DNA of 64,000 nucleotides from Haloplanus rubicundus (GTDB taxonomy: Archaea > Halobacteriota > Halobacteria > Halobacteriales > Haloferacaceae), in assembly GCF_003342675.1 (NCBI RefSeq), contig NZ_CP031148.1, forward strand, positions 868,001 through 932,000, read 5' to 3'. A program made the translations under genes and the position numbers. Below the pieces are notes generated by a model, which was given only the letters and a program-made list of their open reading frames with translations, was not told where the DNA came from and searched no databases. Shown here piece by piece: positions 10,708 to 18,261 of this stretch. The stretch's first letter is position 1. Each line of letters starts with the position of its first letter.

Positions 10708-11946
10708 ATGACCGAACTCACCAAGACGCTGGAACTGAAACTGGTAGACCCGAACGCACACAAACGGCGGAAACTCTGCGAGACGCGGGAGGTCTACCAG
10801 CAGGCCCTTCGAGATGCGTTCGACGCTGGTTGCACAACCCAGACCGAAGCGAACGACGTGGTAGTCACCTACGACCTGTCGGGGTACGCGAAGAACGCCC
10901 TCAAGAAGTACGTCCCGCAGTTGACGACGACGTACAACGCGGGCGACCTTCACGATGACCACCCCGTTCGGTTCACCACCGAGGGGCTACGCCTCGACCA
11001 CCAGCCCGAGAACGCTATCGAGTGGTACGTCAAAATCCCGCACCACGAGGACTACCACCTCTGGATGCCAGCACAGCCGAACCCCGACCAACGGGACTGG
11101 TTGGAAGCGTTGAACGCCGGTGACGCGGAGATGGGTGAGAGTCGGCTGTTCCAGCGGGACGGGACGTGGTATCTCCACGTCACCGCCACCCGCGACGTGG
11201 AGGACAGTTCCGAGGCGTCCGACGACGAACGGACGCCTGTCGGAGTGGACATCGGGGAAGCGTCACTCGTCACGGTGTGTCACCGCGACGACCACGGGTC
11301 TCCGATCCGCCCCGAACTGTGGGCCGATGAAGGGAAGACCGTTCGTCGGCTCCGCAAGACCTACTTCAGCGCTACGCGACGGCTTCAGGAACGCGGAAGC
11401 GACCGTCTCGTTGAGTCGTTCGGTGACGACCTGTGGAATCAAATAGACGACGTGTTGCACCGTGTCACCCGCGAAGTCGTAGAATACGCCGAATCCGTCG
11501 AGAATCCCGTTCTGGTTCTGGAAGACCTGACGTACATTCGGGAGTCGATGGACTACGGCGAGTACATGAACCGCCGTCTCCACGGATGGGGATTCGCCAA
11601 ACTCCACGCGCAGATACGGTACAAGGCCGTCGAGAAGGGGATTCCCGTCGAGACGGTGAACCCACGCAACACGTCGAAGGAGTGCCACGCGTGCGGTGAA
11701 GTCGGGTATCGCCCGAAGCAGGCGACGTTCAGGTGTACGAACGACGACTGCTGGATGGGCGAGTACCAAGCAGACGTGAACGGGGCAATAAACATCGCAG
11801 ACCGCTACCTCAGCGGAGAGAGTCGTTCCAGAGAACACCCGAACGACGATGACTCGGCTGAGGATGGGGCGCGTTTGACCGCGCCACAAGACAGTCAAGC
11901 CGATGCTGAAACCCAGCAGTCGACGCTTGGAACAGATGCGTCTTGA
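10708..11946 (+). CDS. tnpB: TnpB, RNA-guided nuclease of the IS200/IS605 element
   Basis: 412 residues. All three RuvC acidic positions are present: Asp in PVGVDIGEAS, Glu in VLEDLTYIRE and Asp in QADVNGAINI. The zinc finger uses CHACG and CTNDDC. The C-terminal 45 residues (acidic, Gln/Ser-rich) are not part of the nuclease fold and overlap the region expected to give the omegaRNA. The start ATG at 10708 follows directly on a GGTGACCC sequence. TnpB proteins cut DNA next to a short target-adjacent motif using a guide copied from the right flank, favouring retention of the element. Confidence 0.95.
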   Translation: MTELTKTLELKLVDPNAHKRRKLCETREVYQQALRDAFDAGCTTQTEANDVVVTYDLSGYAKNALKKYVPQLTTTYNAGDLHDDHPVRFTTEGLRLDHQPENAIEWYVKIPHHEDYHLWMPAQPNPDQRDWLEALNAGDAEMGESRLFQRDGTWYLHVTATRDVEDSSEASDDERTPVGVDIGEASLVTVCHRDDHGSPIRPELWADEGKTVRRLRKTYFSATRRLQERGSDRLVESFGDDLWNQIDDVLHRVTREVVEYAESVENPVLVLEDLTYIRESMDYGEYMNRRLHGWGFAKLHAQIRYKAVEKGIPVETVNPRNTSKECHACGEVGYRPKQATFRCTNDDCWMGEYQADVNGAINIADRYLSGESRSREHPNDDDSAEDGARLTAPQDSQADAETQQSTLGTDAS

Positions 11947-12021
11947 AACCACAGGGCCGTTGCGCTCGGCCTGAAATCCCGTGGCGGGATTCCCGCGTCT
12001 TCAGGCGCGGGAGGAGGTCAA
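11947..12021 (+). ncRNA. Probable omegaRNA scaffold / right end of IS200/IS605 element
   Basis: Three consecutive hairpins follow the tnpB stop: cagggccgttgcgctcggcctg, aatcccgtggcgggatt and cccgcg-tcttcagg-cgcggg. In IS605-type elements the 3' end of tnpB and the right end are transcribed as the guide RNA, with the guide copied from the flank, here starting near 12022. Placement is by analogy with the family (haloarchaeal sense-overlapping sotRNAs); transcription is not shown. Confidence 0.55.
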
Positions 12022-12089
12022 TCCCGGACCCCCCGTGTCACCCCGTTTCGTGACAACTGTTATTGATACTCACGACAACGGTTCACCGT

Positions 12090-13394
12090 ATGTCCCAGCA
12101 GATTCAGCAAGAACTCGACGTGGACCGATTCACGCTCGGCCTCGTCGGCCCGGACCAGGAGTGGGCGGGGACGGTCGCCGACGGCGGGACGGTACGCACC
12201 CACACCCCGCCGGCGTGTTGGGGGCCGATGATCACCCCCGAGTTCCGCGGGGGCCACGAAGTGACCCGTCCCATCCGGGTCGAGAACGCCGAACCCGGCG
12301 ACGCGCTCGTCGTCCGGATCAGGGACGTCGAGGTGACGAGCGTCGCCACGAGCACCGGGAGTATGGCCGAACGCGAGGGGGCCTTCGGCGACGACCCCTT
12401 CGTCGACCACCGCTGTCCCGAGTGTGGGACCGAGTGGCCAGAGAGCGTCGTCGAGGGCATCGGCGAGGAGTCGATCAAATGCGCGGAGTGTGGCGCCAAC
12501 GCCTCCTCCTTCGGCTTCGAGTTCGGCTACACCGTCGCCTTCGACGACGACCGCTCGGTCGGCTTGGCCGTCGGCGACGAGGGGGCGACCGACCTCGCGG
12601 AGCGCGCCGACGAGGCGATGGCCCTGCCCGAACACTCCCGCCAGCACCCCATCCTCCTCTACAAACCCGACGAGATTCCGGGCACGCTCGGCCATCTCAG
12701 ACCGTTCATCGGCAACATCGGTACGACGCCACCCCGCGAGTTCCCGGACTCCCACAACGCCGGCGACTTCGGGCAGTTCCTCATCGGCGCCGGTCACGAC
12801 TGGGGGCTGCCGGACGAGGAGGCGCTGGCGGACCGCACCGACGGCCACATGGACTCGAACGACGTGCGCCCGGGCGCGACGCTGATCTGTCCGGTGAAAA
12901 TCGACGGTGCCGGCCTCTACGTCGGCGACCTGCACGCCAATCAGGGCGACGGCGAACTCTCCCTGCATACGACGGACGTGAGCGGGCGGACCGAACTGGA
13001 GGTGGAGGTGATCAAGGGACTGGACATCGACGGGCCGCTCCTCCTCCCCAACGAGGCGGACCTGCCGCCCATCGCCAAACCCTACACCGACGCCGACCGC
13101 GAGACGGGCGCCGAGTTGGCCGACCAGTACGGCGTCGACGAGGTAGTCGACGCAGCGCCCATCCAGGTGATCGGCTCGGGCGCGACGATCAACGACGCCA
13201 CCGACAACGCGTTCGACCGCGCCGGCACACTGCTGGACATGACCGAAGGCGAGGTTCGCGCCCGGTGTACGTTCTCCGGCGGCGTCGAGATCGCGCGTCT
13301 CCCCGGTGTGGTCCAGCTGTCGATGCTGGCGCCGATGGAGAAACTGGCGGCGGTGGGGCTGGCCGACACCGTACGGGCGCAGTACGACCTGTAG
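12090..13394 (+). CDS. Acetamidase/formamidase family protein with zinc-ribbon insert
   Basis: 434 residues. The C-terminal half (KIDGAGLYVGDLHANQGDGEL, EGEVRARCTFSGGVEIARLPG) is the FmdA_AmdA fold, which hydrolyses short aliphatic amides to acid plus ammonia. The N-terminal THTPPACWGPMITPEFRGGHEV also fits the family. An insert around residues 108-135 has two CxxC pairs (HRCPECG and IKCAECG), an apparent zinc ribbon not typical of the bacterial enzymes. The ATG at 12090 lies about 28 nt after a TATA-like ttattg at 12059, so the mRNA is probably leaderless. The gene starts about 70 nt beyond the right end of the transposable element. Confidence 0.85.
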   Translation: MSQQIQQELDVDRFTLGLVGPDQEWAGTVADGGTVRTHTPPACWGPMITPEFRGGHEVTRPIRVENAEPGDALVVRIRDVEVTSVATSTGSMAEREGAFGDDPFVDHRCPECGTEWPESVVEGIGEESIKCAECGANASSFGFEFGYTVAFDDDRSVGLAVGDEGATDLAERADEAMALPEHSRQHPILLYKPDEIPGTLGHLRPFIGNIGTTPPREFPDSHNAGDFGQFLIGAGHDWGLPDEEALADRTDGHMDSNDVRPGATLICPVKIDGAGLYVGDLHANQGDGELSLHTTDVSGRTELEVEVIKGLDIDGPLLLPNEADLPPIAKPYTDADRETGAELADQYGVDEVVDAAPIQVIGSGATINDATDNAFDRAGTLLDMTEGEVRARCTFSGGVEIARLPGVVQLSMLAPMEKLAAVGLADTVRAQYDL

Positions 13395-13395
13395 G

Positions 13396-13662
13396 CTACC
13401 GCGTCCCGCCACGCATCGCCGGAAACAGCGCCACCTCGGCGTCGGGCGGGCAGTCGTCGTCGAGGCTCGCCCGCTCGCCGTCCACCGTGACGCGGACGCT
13501 CGGGCGGAGCGTACCGTCGCAATCGACGAGGTGGGACTCGGCGCGGGGATAGGCAGTGACGACCGCCTCGACGACCGCGCGGACCGTTCCGCCGTCGGGG
13601 TCGACGCGGACCCGTTTTGTGCCCGTCGCGGCGCGGAGTGGGCCGTACACCGTCAGTTCCAT
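13396..13662 (-). CDS. MoaD/ThiS-like ubiquitin-fold small protein (SAMP-like)
   Basis: 88 residues from the ATG at 13662. The fold is recognisable from MELTVYGPLRAATG at the start and DAEVALFPAMRGG at the end, the pattern of MoaD and of the archaeal small modifiers (SAMPs). These proteins are adenylated at a C-terminal Gly-Gly and then either carry sulfur or are conjugated to lysines. Here Gly-Gly is followed by two more residues (Thr-Arg), so trimming would be needed before activation, or the protein does not act as a modifier. It lies one nt beyond the stop of the convergent formamidase gene and 8 nt from the DUF1508 gene upstream, suggesting co-transcription. Confidence 0.8.
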   Translation of the reverse strand: MELTVYGPLRAATGTKRVRVDPDGGTVRAVVEAVVTAYPRAESHLVDCDGTLRPSVRVTVDGERASLDDDCPPDAEVALFPAMRGGTR

Positions 13663-13670
13663 GACCTCCC

Positions 13671-13856
13671 TCACTCCTCTTCTACCTCGGCGTCGGGGGC
13701 GATCCGTTTGACACACCGGATGCCGCGTTTCGCCCCCTGTTTCGACGCGTAGCCCTCGGCACTGTCGGCGACGATGTTGCCGTTCGACGCGACGAGTCGC
13801 CACCGCCACTCCTCGCCCCTGTCCTCGTAAACTTCGAAGACCGGTTGGCCCGCCAT
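13671..13856 (-). CDS. DUF1508 (YegP/HVO_2922-type) small protein
   Basis: 61 residues. The whole protein is a single DUF1508 repeat: FEVYEDRGEEWRWRLVASNGNIVADSAEGYASKQGAKRGIRCVK, with the conserved WRW, NG and S-A-GY positions. The small alpha+beta fold usually dimerises; its function is unknown. Two-repeat versions exist in bacteria (YegP). It is followed 8 nt later by the MoaD-like gene. Confidence 0.88.
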   Translation of the reverse strand: MAGQPVFEVYEDRGEEWRWRLVASNGNIVADSAEGYASKQGAKRGIRCVKRIAPDAEVEEE

Positions 13857-13945
13857 GGTCGTCGTTCGACCGAGGGGGGTTTACGTGTTCCGTCGGCGAC
13901 CACCCGGCGAAATCCTTAGGTTCGATCCGTGCTACCGTTACACAC

Positions 13946-14092
13946 ATGACACTGACGGCCGACTGTCAACGGTGTAGCGAACCGTTCGACTACCGACACG
14001 ACGCCTGCCCGAACTGCGGCTGGCGCCCCGAGACGTGGCGACAGGGTGGTCGCTACGGGCTCGGTCGGGCTGGTATCGGAGAACGGGACTGA
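13946..14092 (+). CDS. 48-residue double-CxxC zinc-finger microprotein
   Basis: Starts at the ATG at 13946 after a short promoter region (ccttagg at about 13916). The protein begins MTLTADCQRCSEPFDYRHD and then ACPNCGWRPE, giving two CxxC pairs 15 residues apart that should bind one zinc ion. The TGA overlaps the ATG of the next gene (TGATG), so the two are probably translationally coupled. The second protein repeats the same layout, so the pair looks like a tandem duplication. Function unknown. Confidence 0.72.
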   Translation: MTLTADCQRCSEPFDYRHDACPNCGWRPETWRQGGRYGLGRAGIGERD

Positions 14093-14301
14093 TGGGCGCC
14101 GAGAACGAGTGTCTCGGTTGCGGCGTCGACTTCGACTACGACGAGGGCGCCTGCCCCGTGTGTGGCTGGGACCCGCGGGACTTCGCCGCCCGCGGCCGGT
14201 ACGGACTGGAAAAATCCGGTCACGGCGAACCGGACGACGAGGGCGACGGCGAACGCGACGGCCCCAGCGGACCGCCGCCGGGACCGAAGGGGCTGTTGTA
14301 G
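14092..14301 (+). CDS. 69-residue zinc-finger microprotein, paralogue of upstream gene
   Basis: Reads MGAENECLGCGVDFDYDEG then ACPVCGWDPRDF and a GRYGLEK segment, matching the upstream microprotein (CxxC-FDY-x-CPxCGWxP-x-RYGL). The C-terminal 30 residues are acidic, then Pro/Gly-rich (PSGPPPGPKGLL). The ATG overlaps the preceding TGA by one base. No enzyme motif is present; DNA/RNA or protein binding is possible but not shown. Confidence 0.72.
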   Translation: MGAENECLGCGVDFDYDEGACPVCGWDPRDFAARGRYGLEKSGHGEPDDEGDGERDGPSGPPPGPKGLL

Positions 14302-14337
14302 GTCACCGGTCGACGCCCGTCGGCGTCCCCGACGCCG

Positions 14338-14625
14338 CTACGGAAACGACGCGACGAACAGCGTCCCGTACACCACCATCGAGAGCAGGACGGCGCCGAC
14401 GCCGAGCAACACCGCCCCGCCCAGTCGGAACACCCACGTCCGGTGCTCGCGGGTGTCCTCGTAGTAGTCGGGATGCTCCGATGGCGGCATCGAACTCAGC
14501 GCCTCCGCGTACCGCCGCTGGACGGCGAGCGCCGTCTCGACGCGGAACGCGAACACGTAGCCGAGTCCCAGCAGTCCCAGCGCGAAGGCACTCAGCCCGA
14601 TGGATGCGAGCGACACCGTTCCCAA
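14338..14625 (-). CDS. Small two-helix membrane protein
   Basis: 95 residues. Two hydrophobic segments (about residues 8-27 and 68-92) flank a hydrophilic loop that includes RRYAEALSSMPPSEHPDYYEDTREHR. A conserved haloarchaeal hypothetical protein in appearance; no function can be read. Nothing in the flanks points to a partner. Confidence 0.6.
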   Translation of the reverse strand: MGTVSLASIGLSAFALGLLGLGYVFAFRVETALAVQRRYAEALSSMPPSEHPDYYEDTREHRTWVFRLGGAVLLGVGAVLLSMVVYGTLFVASFP

Positions 14626-14720
14626 CGGCGTACTCGTCGCGACGGTGTGAAAGCCACGGTGTCTCCCGGACGACGCGCGTCGGCGGCGCCGCCCGGGTCT
14701 GAACCGACGCCGGACCGCCG

Positions 14721-15512
14721 TTAGTCCGACCGCATCGACAGCGGCGGGCGGTCCTCGGCGCGGCGCGATTCGTGGAGCGCGTCACAGACCGATCCCTGCC
14801 CGCTCATGTTGACGCCGGCCAGCCGGGTCCGGTGGCGCACCGTCTCGAACTGGTCGGGATCGATCGGCTCCCCTTCCGGCGTCCGGAACAGTTCGGGGTG
14901 GTCGTCGTCGAGGAGACCGGTCGCCTCGGCTTTCTCCAGATACCGCTCCAGCGGGTCGGCGTCGACGGTCACCGCGAGGCCGCCGTCGCGGACCCAGACG
15001 CGGGCGTCGTCGTCGCCGTCGAGATCGAGATCGAGATCGGCGCGCGTCAGAGCGACGATCTGTCCGCCGTCGAGGCCGGCGTCGAGGAGTGCGCCGGTGG
15101 CGTCGTGCTGGCGGGCGATCCGCGCCTTCTCGTCGAGTTCGGCGCGGACGGGTTCGACGCTCCCGTCGGCGTCGGGAAACGCCTCGCCGAACGAGAGGCG
15201 TTCGTTGACGCCGCGGTTGATCTCCCGTTCGTGCATGTGCTCGCGGAGGTCGATCCGCGCGCGGTCGACGTCCGGAAGCGCCTCCACTTCGTCGCGGGCG
15301 TCGGTCGTCATCATCCACGCGAAGGCGGGCGAACACCACGCCGTCGGGAGGGTCATGGCGACGTCCACCTCGTCGCCGTCGATCCGAATCTCGTCGATGT
15401 ACTCCAGTTCGACGATGGAGGTGTCGAGTTCGGGGTCGGTGACGCGGTCGAGTCGCTCTCGGACCGCCGCTTCGGTCACTCTGCCGTCACCGCCCCGCGA
15501 ATCCACCGCCAT
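14721..15512 (-). CDS. DUF59/MIP18-type iron-sulfur assembly-like protein, long form
   Basis: 263 residues. The N-terminal 100 residues are a MIP18/DUF59 domain: RLDRVTDPELDTSIVELEYI followed by VAMTLPTAWCSPAFAWMM, with the conserved Cys in the usual position. The remaining 160 residues have no known fold assigned here. DUF59 proteins help mature Fe-S or di-iron centres. The long form next to an amidohydrolase and a zinc alcohol dehydrogenase is the arrangement seen in actinobacterial propane monooxygenase clusters, where a DUF59 protein accompanies the di-iron enzyme. Its ATG overlaps the amidohydrolase stop by one base (TGATG), so translation is coupled. No monooxygenase gene is in this window. 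Confidence 0.82.
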   Translation of the reverse strand: MAVDSRGGDGRVTEAAVRERLDRVTDPELDTSIVELEYIDEIRIDGDEVDVAMTLPTAWCSPAFAWMMTTDARDEVEALPDVDRARIDLREHMHEREINRGVNERLSFGEAFPDADGSVEPVRAELDEKARIARQHDATGALLDAGLDGGQIVALTRADLDLDLDGDDDARVWVRDGGLAVTVDADPLERYLEKAEATGLLDDDHPELFRTPEGEPIDPDQFETVRHRTRLAGVNMSGQGSVCDALHESRRAEDRPPLSMRSD

Positions 15513-16576
15513 CAGTCGTCCGCCGGCGCCGCACTCGACCCGGCGTAGTGGTCCGCGAGGCCGAACTCCTCGGTCACGTCGTCGGACTCGAACTCCTCTT
15601 TTTTGGCCTCAATGTCGATGTCGTACAGCTCCGCGGCGTTTTCGCCCATGATCTTCTTTTTCGTCTCCAGATCGAGTTCGACGCCGTACTCGTCCCGCTG
15701 TTCGTCGGTCAGTTCGGCGTTCATCACCACGTCGACCAGCCAGTCGGGGTTCCAGAGCGCGTAGTCGGAGCCGAAGAGGAGGCGGTCCTCGCCCAGCCAG
15801 AAGAGGAGTTCGCCCATGATCTCGCCGAACTTCCGGGGGCGGTGGACGGCCATCGGCGCCGCGACGGCGAGGCCGCCGTAGACGTTCGGCTCCTGAGCGG
15901 CGATCCAGCAGAAGTCGTCCAGTCGGGGGAGGCCGACGTGTTCGACGACGAAGTTGAGTTCGGGGAACGAGGTGGCGGCGTCGTCCACGTCCGCCACGTC
16001 GAAGGCGTCGCGGTTGAGCGGCCGGATCGTCGGCCCCTTGTGCGGGTGGATGTTCCGGATGCCGAGTTCGGCGCACTTCTCTAGGAATTTGAAGGACTCC
16101 TCGCTGTCGAGGCGCCATCCCTTCGAGTCGCCGCGCCACTCGGCCGTGTAGAGCTTGACCCCCTGCAGGTCGTACTTGTCGTTCAGTTCCTCCAGGTATT
16201 CGAGCCCCTCCTCACCGTCCCGCGGGTCGAAGGTGCCGTTGAGGACGAACCGTTCGGGATACTCCTCGGCGAGTTCGGCGTTCTGTTCGGCCGTGTTGAA
16301 CCCCTCGTCGTAGAAGTCGGTGAGGTAGGTTGGTTGGAAGATACCCATATCGACCGCGGCGTTGCCGAACAGATCCTGTTTCATCCGGTCGGCACCGTAC
16401 TTGCGGTACTCCTCCAGCGACCACTGTTTCTCCTCCGGCGTGAACGCCGTGTGGTAGTCGTAGAAACACTGGATGAACTGCTCGCCGCCCTCGTGGACGA
16501 TGTTCTCCTCGGTCGCATCCCAGAGGTGGAGATGCGAGTCGATGACGAACACGTCCTCTCCCTCGTACTCGTACAT
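15512..16576 (-). CDS. TIM-barrel amidohydrolase (amidohydrolase_2 type)
   Basis: 354 residues from the ATG at 16576. The metal-site pattern is VIDSHLHLWD at the start (HxH), a central GVKLYTAEW (Lys), NIHPHKGP and FVVEHVGLPRL (His), and FGSDYALWNPDW near the end (Asp). The family includes decarboxylases and hydrolases using one zinc or manganese. The best contextual match is the amidohydrolase of bacterial propane monooxygenase gene clusters, whose role is undefined. It is first in a two-gene operon with the DUF59 gene and diverges from the alcohol dehydrogenase across a 100-bp region with an inverted repeat. Confidence 0.88.
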   Translation of the reverse strand: MYEYEGEDVFVIDSHLHLWDATEENIVHEGGEQFIQCFYDYHTAFTPEEKQWSLEEYRKYGADRMKQDLFGNAAVDMGIFQPTYLTDFYDEGFNTAEQNAELAEEYPERFVLNGTFDPRDGEEGLEYLEELNDKYDLQGVKLYTAEWRGDSKGWRLDSEESFKFLEKCAELGIRNIHPHKGPTIRPLNRDAFDVADVDDAATSFPELNFVVEHVGLPRLDDFCWIAAQEPNVYGGLAVAAPMAVHRPRKFGEIMGELLFWLGEDRLLFGSDYALWNPDWLVDVVMNAELTDEQRDEYGVELDLETKKKIMGENAAELYDIDIEAKKEEFESDDVTEEFGLADHYAGSSAAPADD

Positions 16577-16594
16577 ACTACGACCGACCGTGAG

Positions 16595-16625
16595 GAATGA
16601 CAACAAATAACTATTGTGGTCGTTC
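16595..16625. promoter_or_regulatory. Operator-like inverted repeat between divergent operons
   Basis: The arms GAATGACAACAA (16595-16606) and TTGTGGTCGTTC (16614-16625) are inverted copies matching at 10 of 12 positions, separated by 7 nt (ataacta). The repeat lies between the ATGs of the amidohydrolase (16576) and the alcohol dehydrogenase (16677). A dimeric regulator bound here could control both directions. No regulator gene is adjacent. Confidence 0.5.
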
Positions 16626-16676
16626 ATGAATGTCGGCGGAGGAACGCTTTTGTCGACGCGAGTGAACGCCTCACAC

Positions 16677-17720
16677 ATGCTCGCGGCACGACTGCACGCG
16701 TACACGGAGGAGATGAGCGACGCGCTCTCCATCGACGACGTCGACCGGCCGACCGCCGACGGCCCCGACGACGTGATCGTCGAGGTGGAGGGCGCCGGAT
16801 GGTGTCAGACCGACAACCACATCATCGAGGGGATGTGGGAGGAGTACGCCCCCCAGCCACTCCCGATGACGCTCGGCCACGAGAACGCCGGGACGGTCGT
16901 CGAGGTGGGCGAGAACGTCGACATCGTCGACGTGGGCGATCGGGTGATCTGTCACCCGCACATGACCTGTGGCACCTGTCGGCCCTGTCGGCTGGGCGAG
17001 GACATGTACTGCGAGAACGCCCAGTTCCCGGGGCTGACGACCGACGGGGGGTTCGCGGAGTATCTCCACACGAACGAGCGGGCGGTGATCCCGCTCCCCG
17101 GCGGCGTCGACCCCGCGGACATCGCGCCCCACGCCGACGCCGGCATCACCGCCTACCACGCGGTGAAGAAGGCGGTGGCCGAACTGAACCCCGGCGACCA
17201 CGCCGTCGTCATCGGCGTCGGTGGCCTCGGTCACATCGGTCTCCAGTGTCTCGACGCCATGAGCGCCGCGGAGATCACCGCCCTCGACCTCAAGGCGGCG
17301 GCCCGTGACCTCGCGACGGACCTCGGCGCCCACCACGCCGTCGATCCGTCGAGCGTCGACGTGGCCGCCGAAATCGAGGCGATCACCGACGGCGCCGGCG
17401 CCCAGCAAGTCATCGACTTCGTCGGCGCCGACGTGACGACGGGCTACGCCCCCGACATCGTCGCCGCGGGCGGCGACCACCACGTCGTCGGCTACGGCGG
17501 CCACATCCACGAACCGTCGCAGGCGCTCGTCAACGGCGAGTTCGCGTACCGCGGGACGCTCGTGGGCCGGTACGCCGAACTGCAGGAACTCGTCGCCCTC
17601 GTCGACCGCGGCGACGTGGAGCTTCGGACCTCCCGCTACGACCTCGACGAGATCAACACCGTCGCCGAACGCCTCGAACACGGCGACATCGAGGGTCGGG
17701 CGGTCATCGTGCCGCCGTGA
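16677..17720 (+). CDS. Zinc-dependent NAD(P)-linked alcohol dehydrogenase (MDR family)
   Basis: 347 residues. The catalytic zinc ligands are Cys in GWCQTDNH, His-Glu in LGHENAG and a third residue further on; the structural zinc site is CGTCRPCRLGEDMYC. The Rossmann motif GVGGLGHIGLQCL binds the nucleotide, and the following VTALDLK-like strand (ITALDLK) ends in Asp, favouring NAD. It probably oxidises a primary or secondary alcohol. The same combination (ADH, amidohydrolase, DUF59 protein) occurs in bacterial propane oxidation clusters, where ADH converts 2-propanol to acetone; here the substrate is unproven. It diverges from that pair. Confidence 0.9.
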   Translation: MLAARLHAYTEEMSDALSIDDVDRPTADGPDDVIVEVEGAGWCQTDNHIIEGMWEEYAPQPLPMTLGHENAGTVVEVGENVDIVDVGDRVICHPHMTCGTCRPCRLGEDMYCENAQFPGLTTDGGFAEYLHTNERAVIPLPGGVDPADIAPHADAGITAYHAVKKAVAELNPGDHAVVIGVGGLGHIGLQCLDAMSAAEITALDLKAAARDLATDLGAHHAVDPSSVDVAAEIEAITDGAGAQQVIDFVGADVTTGYAPDIVAAGGDHHVVGYGGHIHEPSQALVNGEFAYRGTLVGRYAELQELVALVDRGDVELRTSRYDLDEINTVAERLEHGDIEGRAVIVPP

Positions 17721-17761
17721 GGAGAGGGAAGTTCCGGGGACCGGTTGTCCCGCCGCCGGAA

Positions 17762-18217
17762 CTACTCGGTCCGGTATTCCTTTTCGAATCCGCGGAATTC
17801 GGTGCGGTGGGCCTCTTCGTCGGCGAGAATAGTCACTGCGAGGTCCTCAGTCACCGGATCGTCCGCCTCTTCGGCCGCATCGATGAGTGCACGGTACGTC
17901 TCGATGGCGTCCTCTTCCGCGTCGAGGACGCCGCGGATGACCGAGAGCACGTCCGTCGAGTCCTCGGGCGGCTGGAGGGAGTCCTGTCGGGCGACGAAGT
18001 CGGCCGATCCCGGCGGGCGCGCGTCCAGTTGTTTGAGGCGCTGTCCGAGCTGTTCGGCGTGGCCCAGTTCCTCCTGAATGTCCTGCTGGAGGCTCTCCTT
18101 GATCTCCTCGGCCCGAACGCCGTCGAGAACGATCGCGTTCGTCTGGTAGTTCATCACGGTCTCTATTTCGTCGCCGTACGCCTTACGCAGGAGTTCGACG
18201 ACACGGTCGGAGGTCAT
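17762..18217 (-). CDS. Ferritin-like di-iron domain protein
   Basis: 151 residues, predicted as a four-helix bundle. Candidate metal ligands are Glu in YGDEIETVMNYQ, the EELGHAEQL motif in helix 2, Glu in DAEEDAIETY in helix 3 and DEEAHRTEF in helix 4, the ExxH pairs expected of the ferritin/rubrerythrin class. It could store or oxidise iron, or act as a Dps-like protein; the C-terminal half has no rubredoxin domain. It stands alone downstream of, and convergent to, the alcohol dehydrogenase. Confidence 0.82.
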   Translation of the reverse strand: MTSDRVVELLRKAYGDEIETVMNYQTNAIVLDGVRAEEIKESLQQDIQEELGHAEQLGQRLKQLDARPPGSADFVARQDSLQPPEDSTDVLSVIRGVLDAEEDAIETYRALIDAAEEADDPVTEDLAVTILADEEAHRTEFRGFEKEYRTE

Positions 18218-18261
18218 GCCGGTTCGTGCTACGCACCATCGACGCTAAACTGTTCTCCCGG

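Larger units (their letters stand above)
10136..12021 (+). mobile_element. Complete IS200/IS605 element (tnpA + tnpB)
   Basis: Encodes a Y1 transposase and a TnpB in the same direction. The left end has a hairpin CCTCCG/CGGAGG at 10137-10156, the right end CCCGCG/CGCGGG at 11992-12011; both loops have the identical sequence TCTTCAGG, which is what a single TnpA would be expected to recognise on single-stranded DNA. The right end finishes in ggaggtcaat, with TCAA as probable cleavage site. The insertion abuts the broken kinase gene. The end points are read from the hairpins and may be off by a few bases. Confidence 0.85.

Noticed and set aside
13905-13945. A ggttcgatcc sequence resembling a tRNA T-arm before the zinc-finger microprotein gene
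   Set aside because: No acceptor stem, anticodon arm or D-arm can be drawn around it, and the stretch is a short promoter region.
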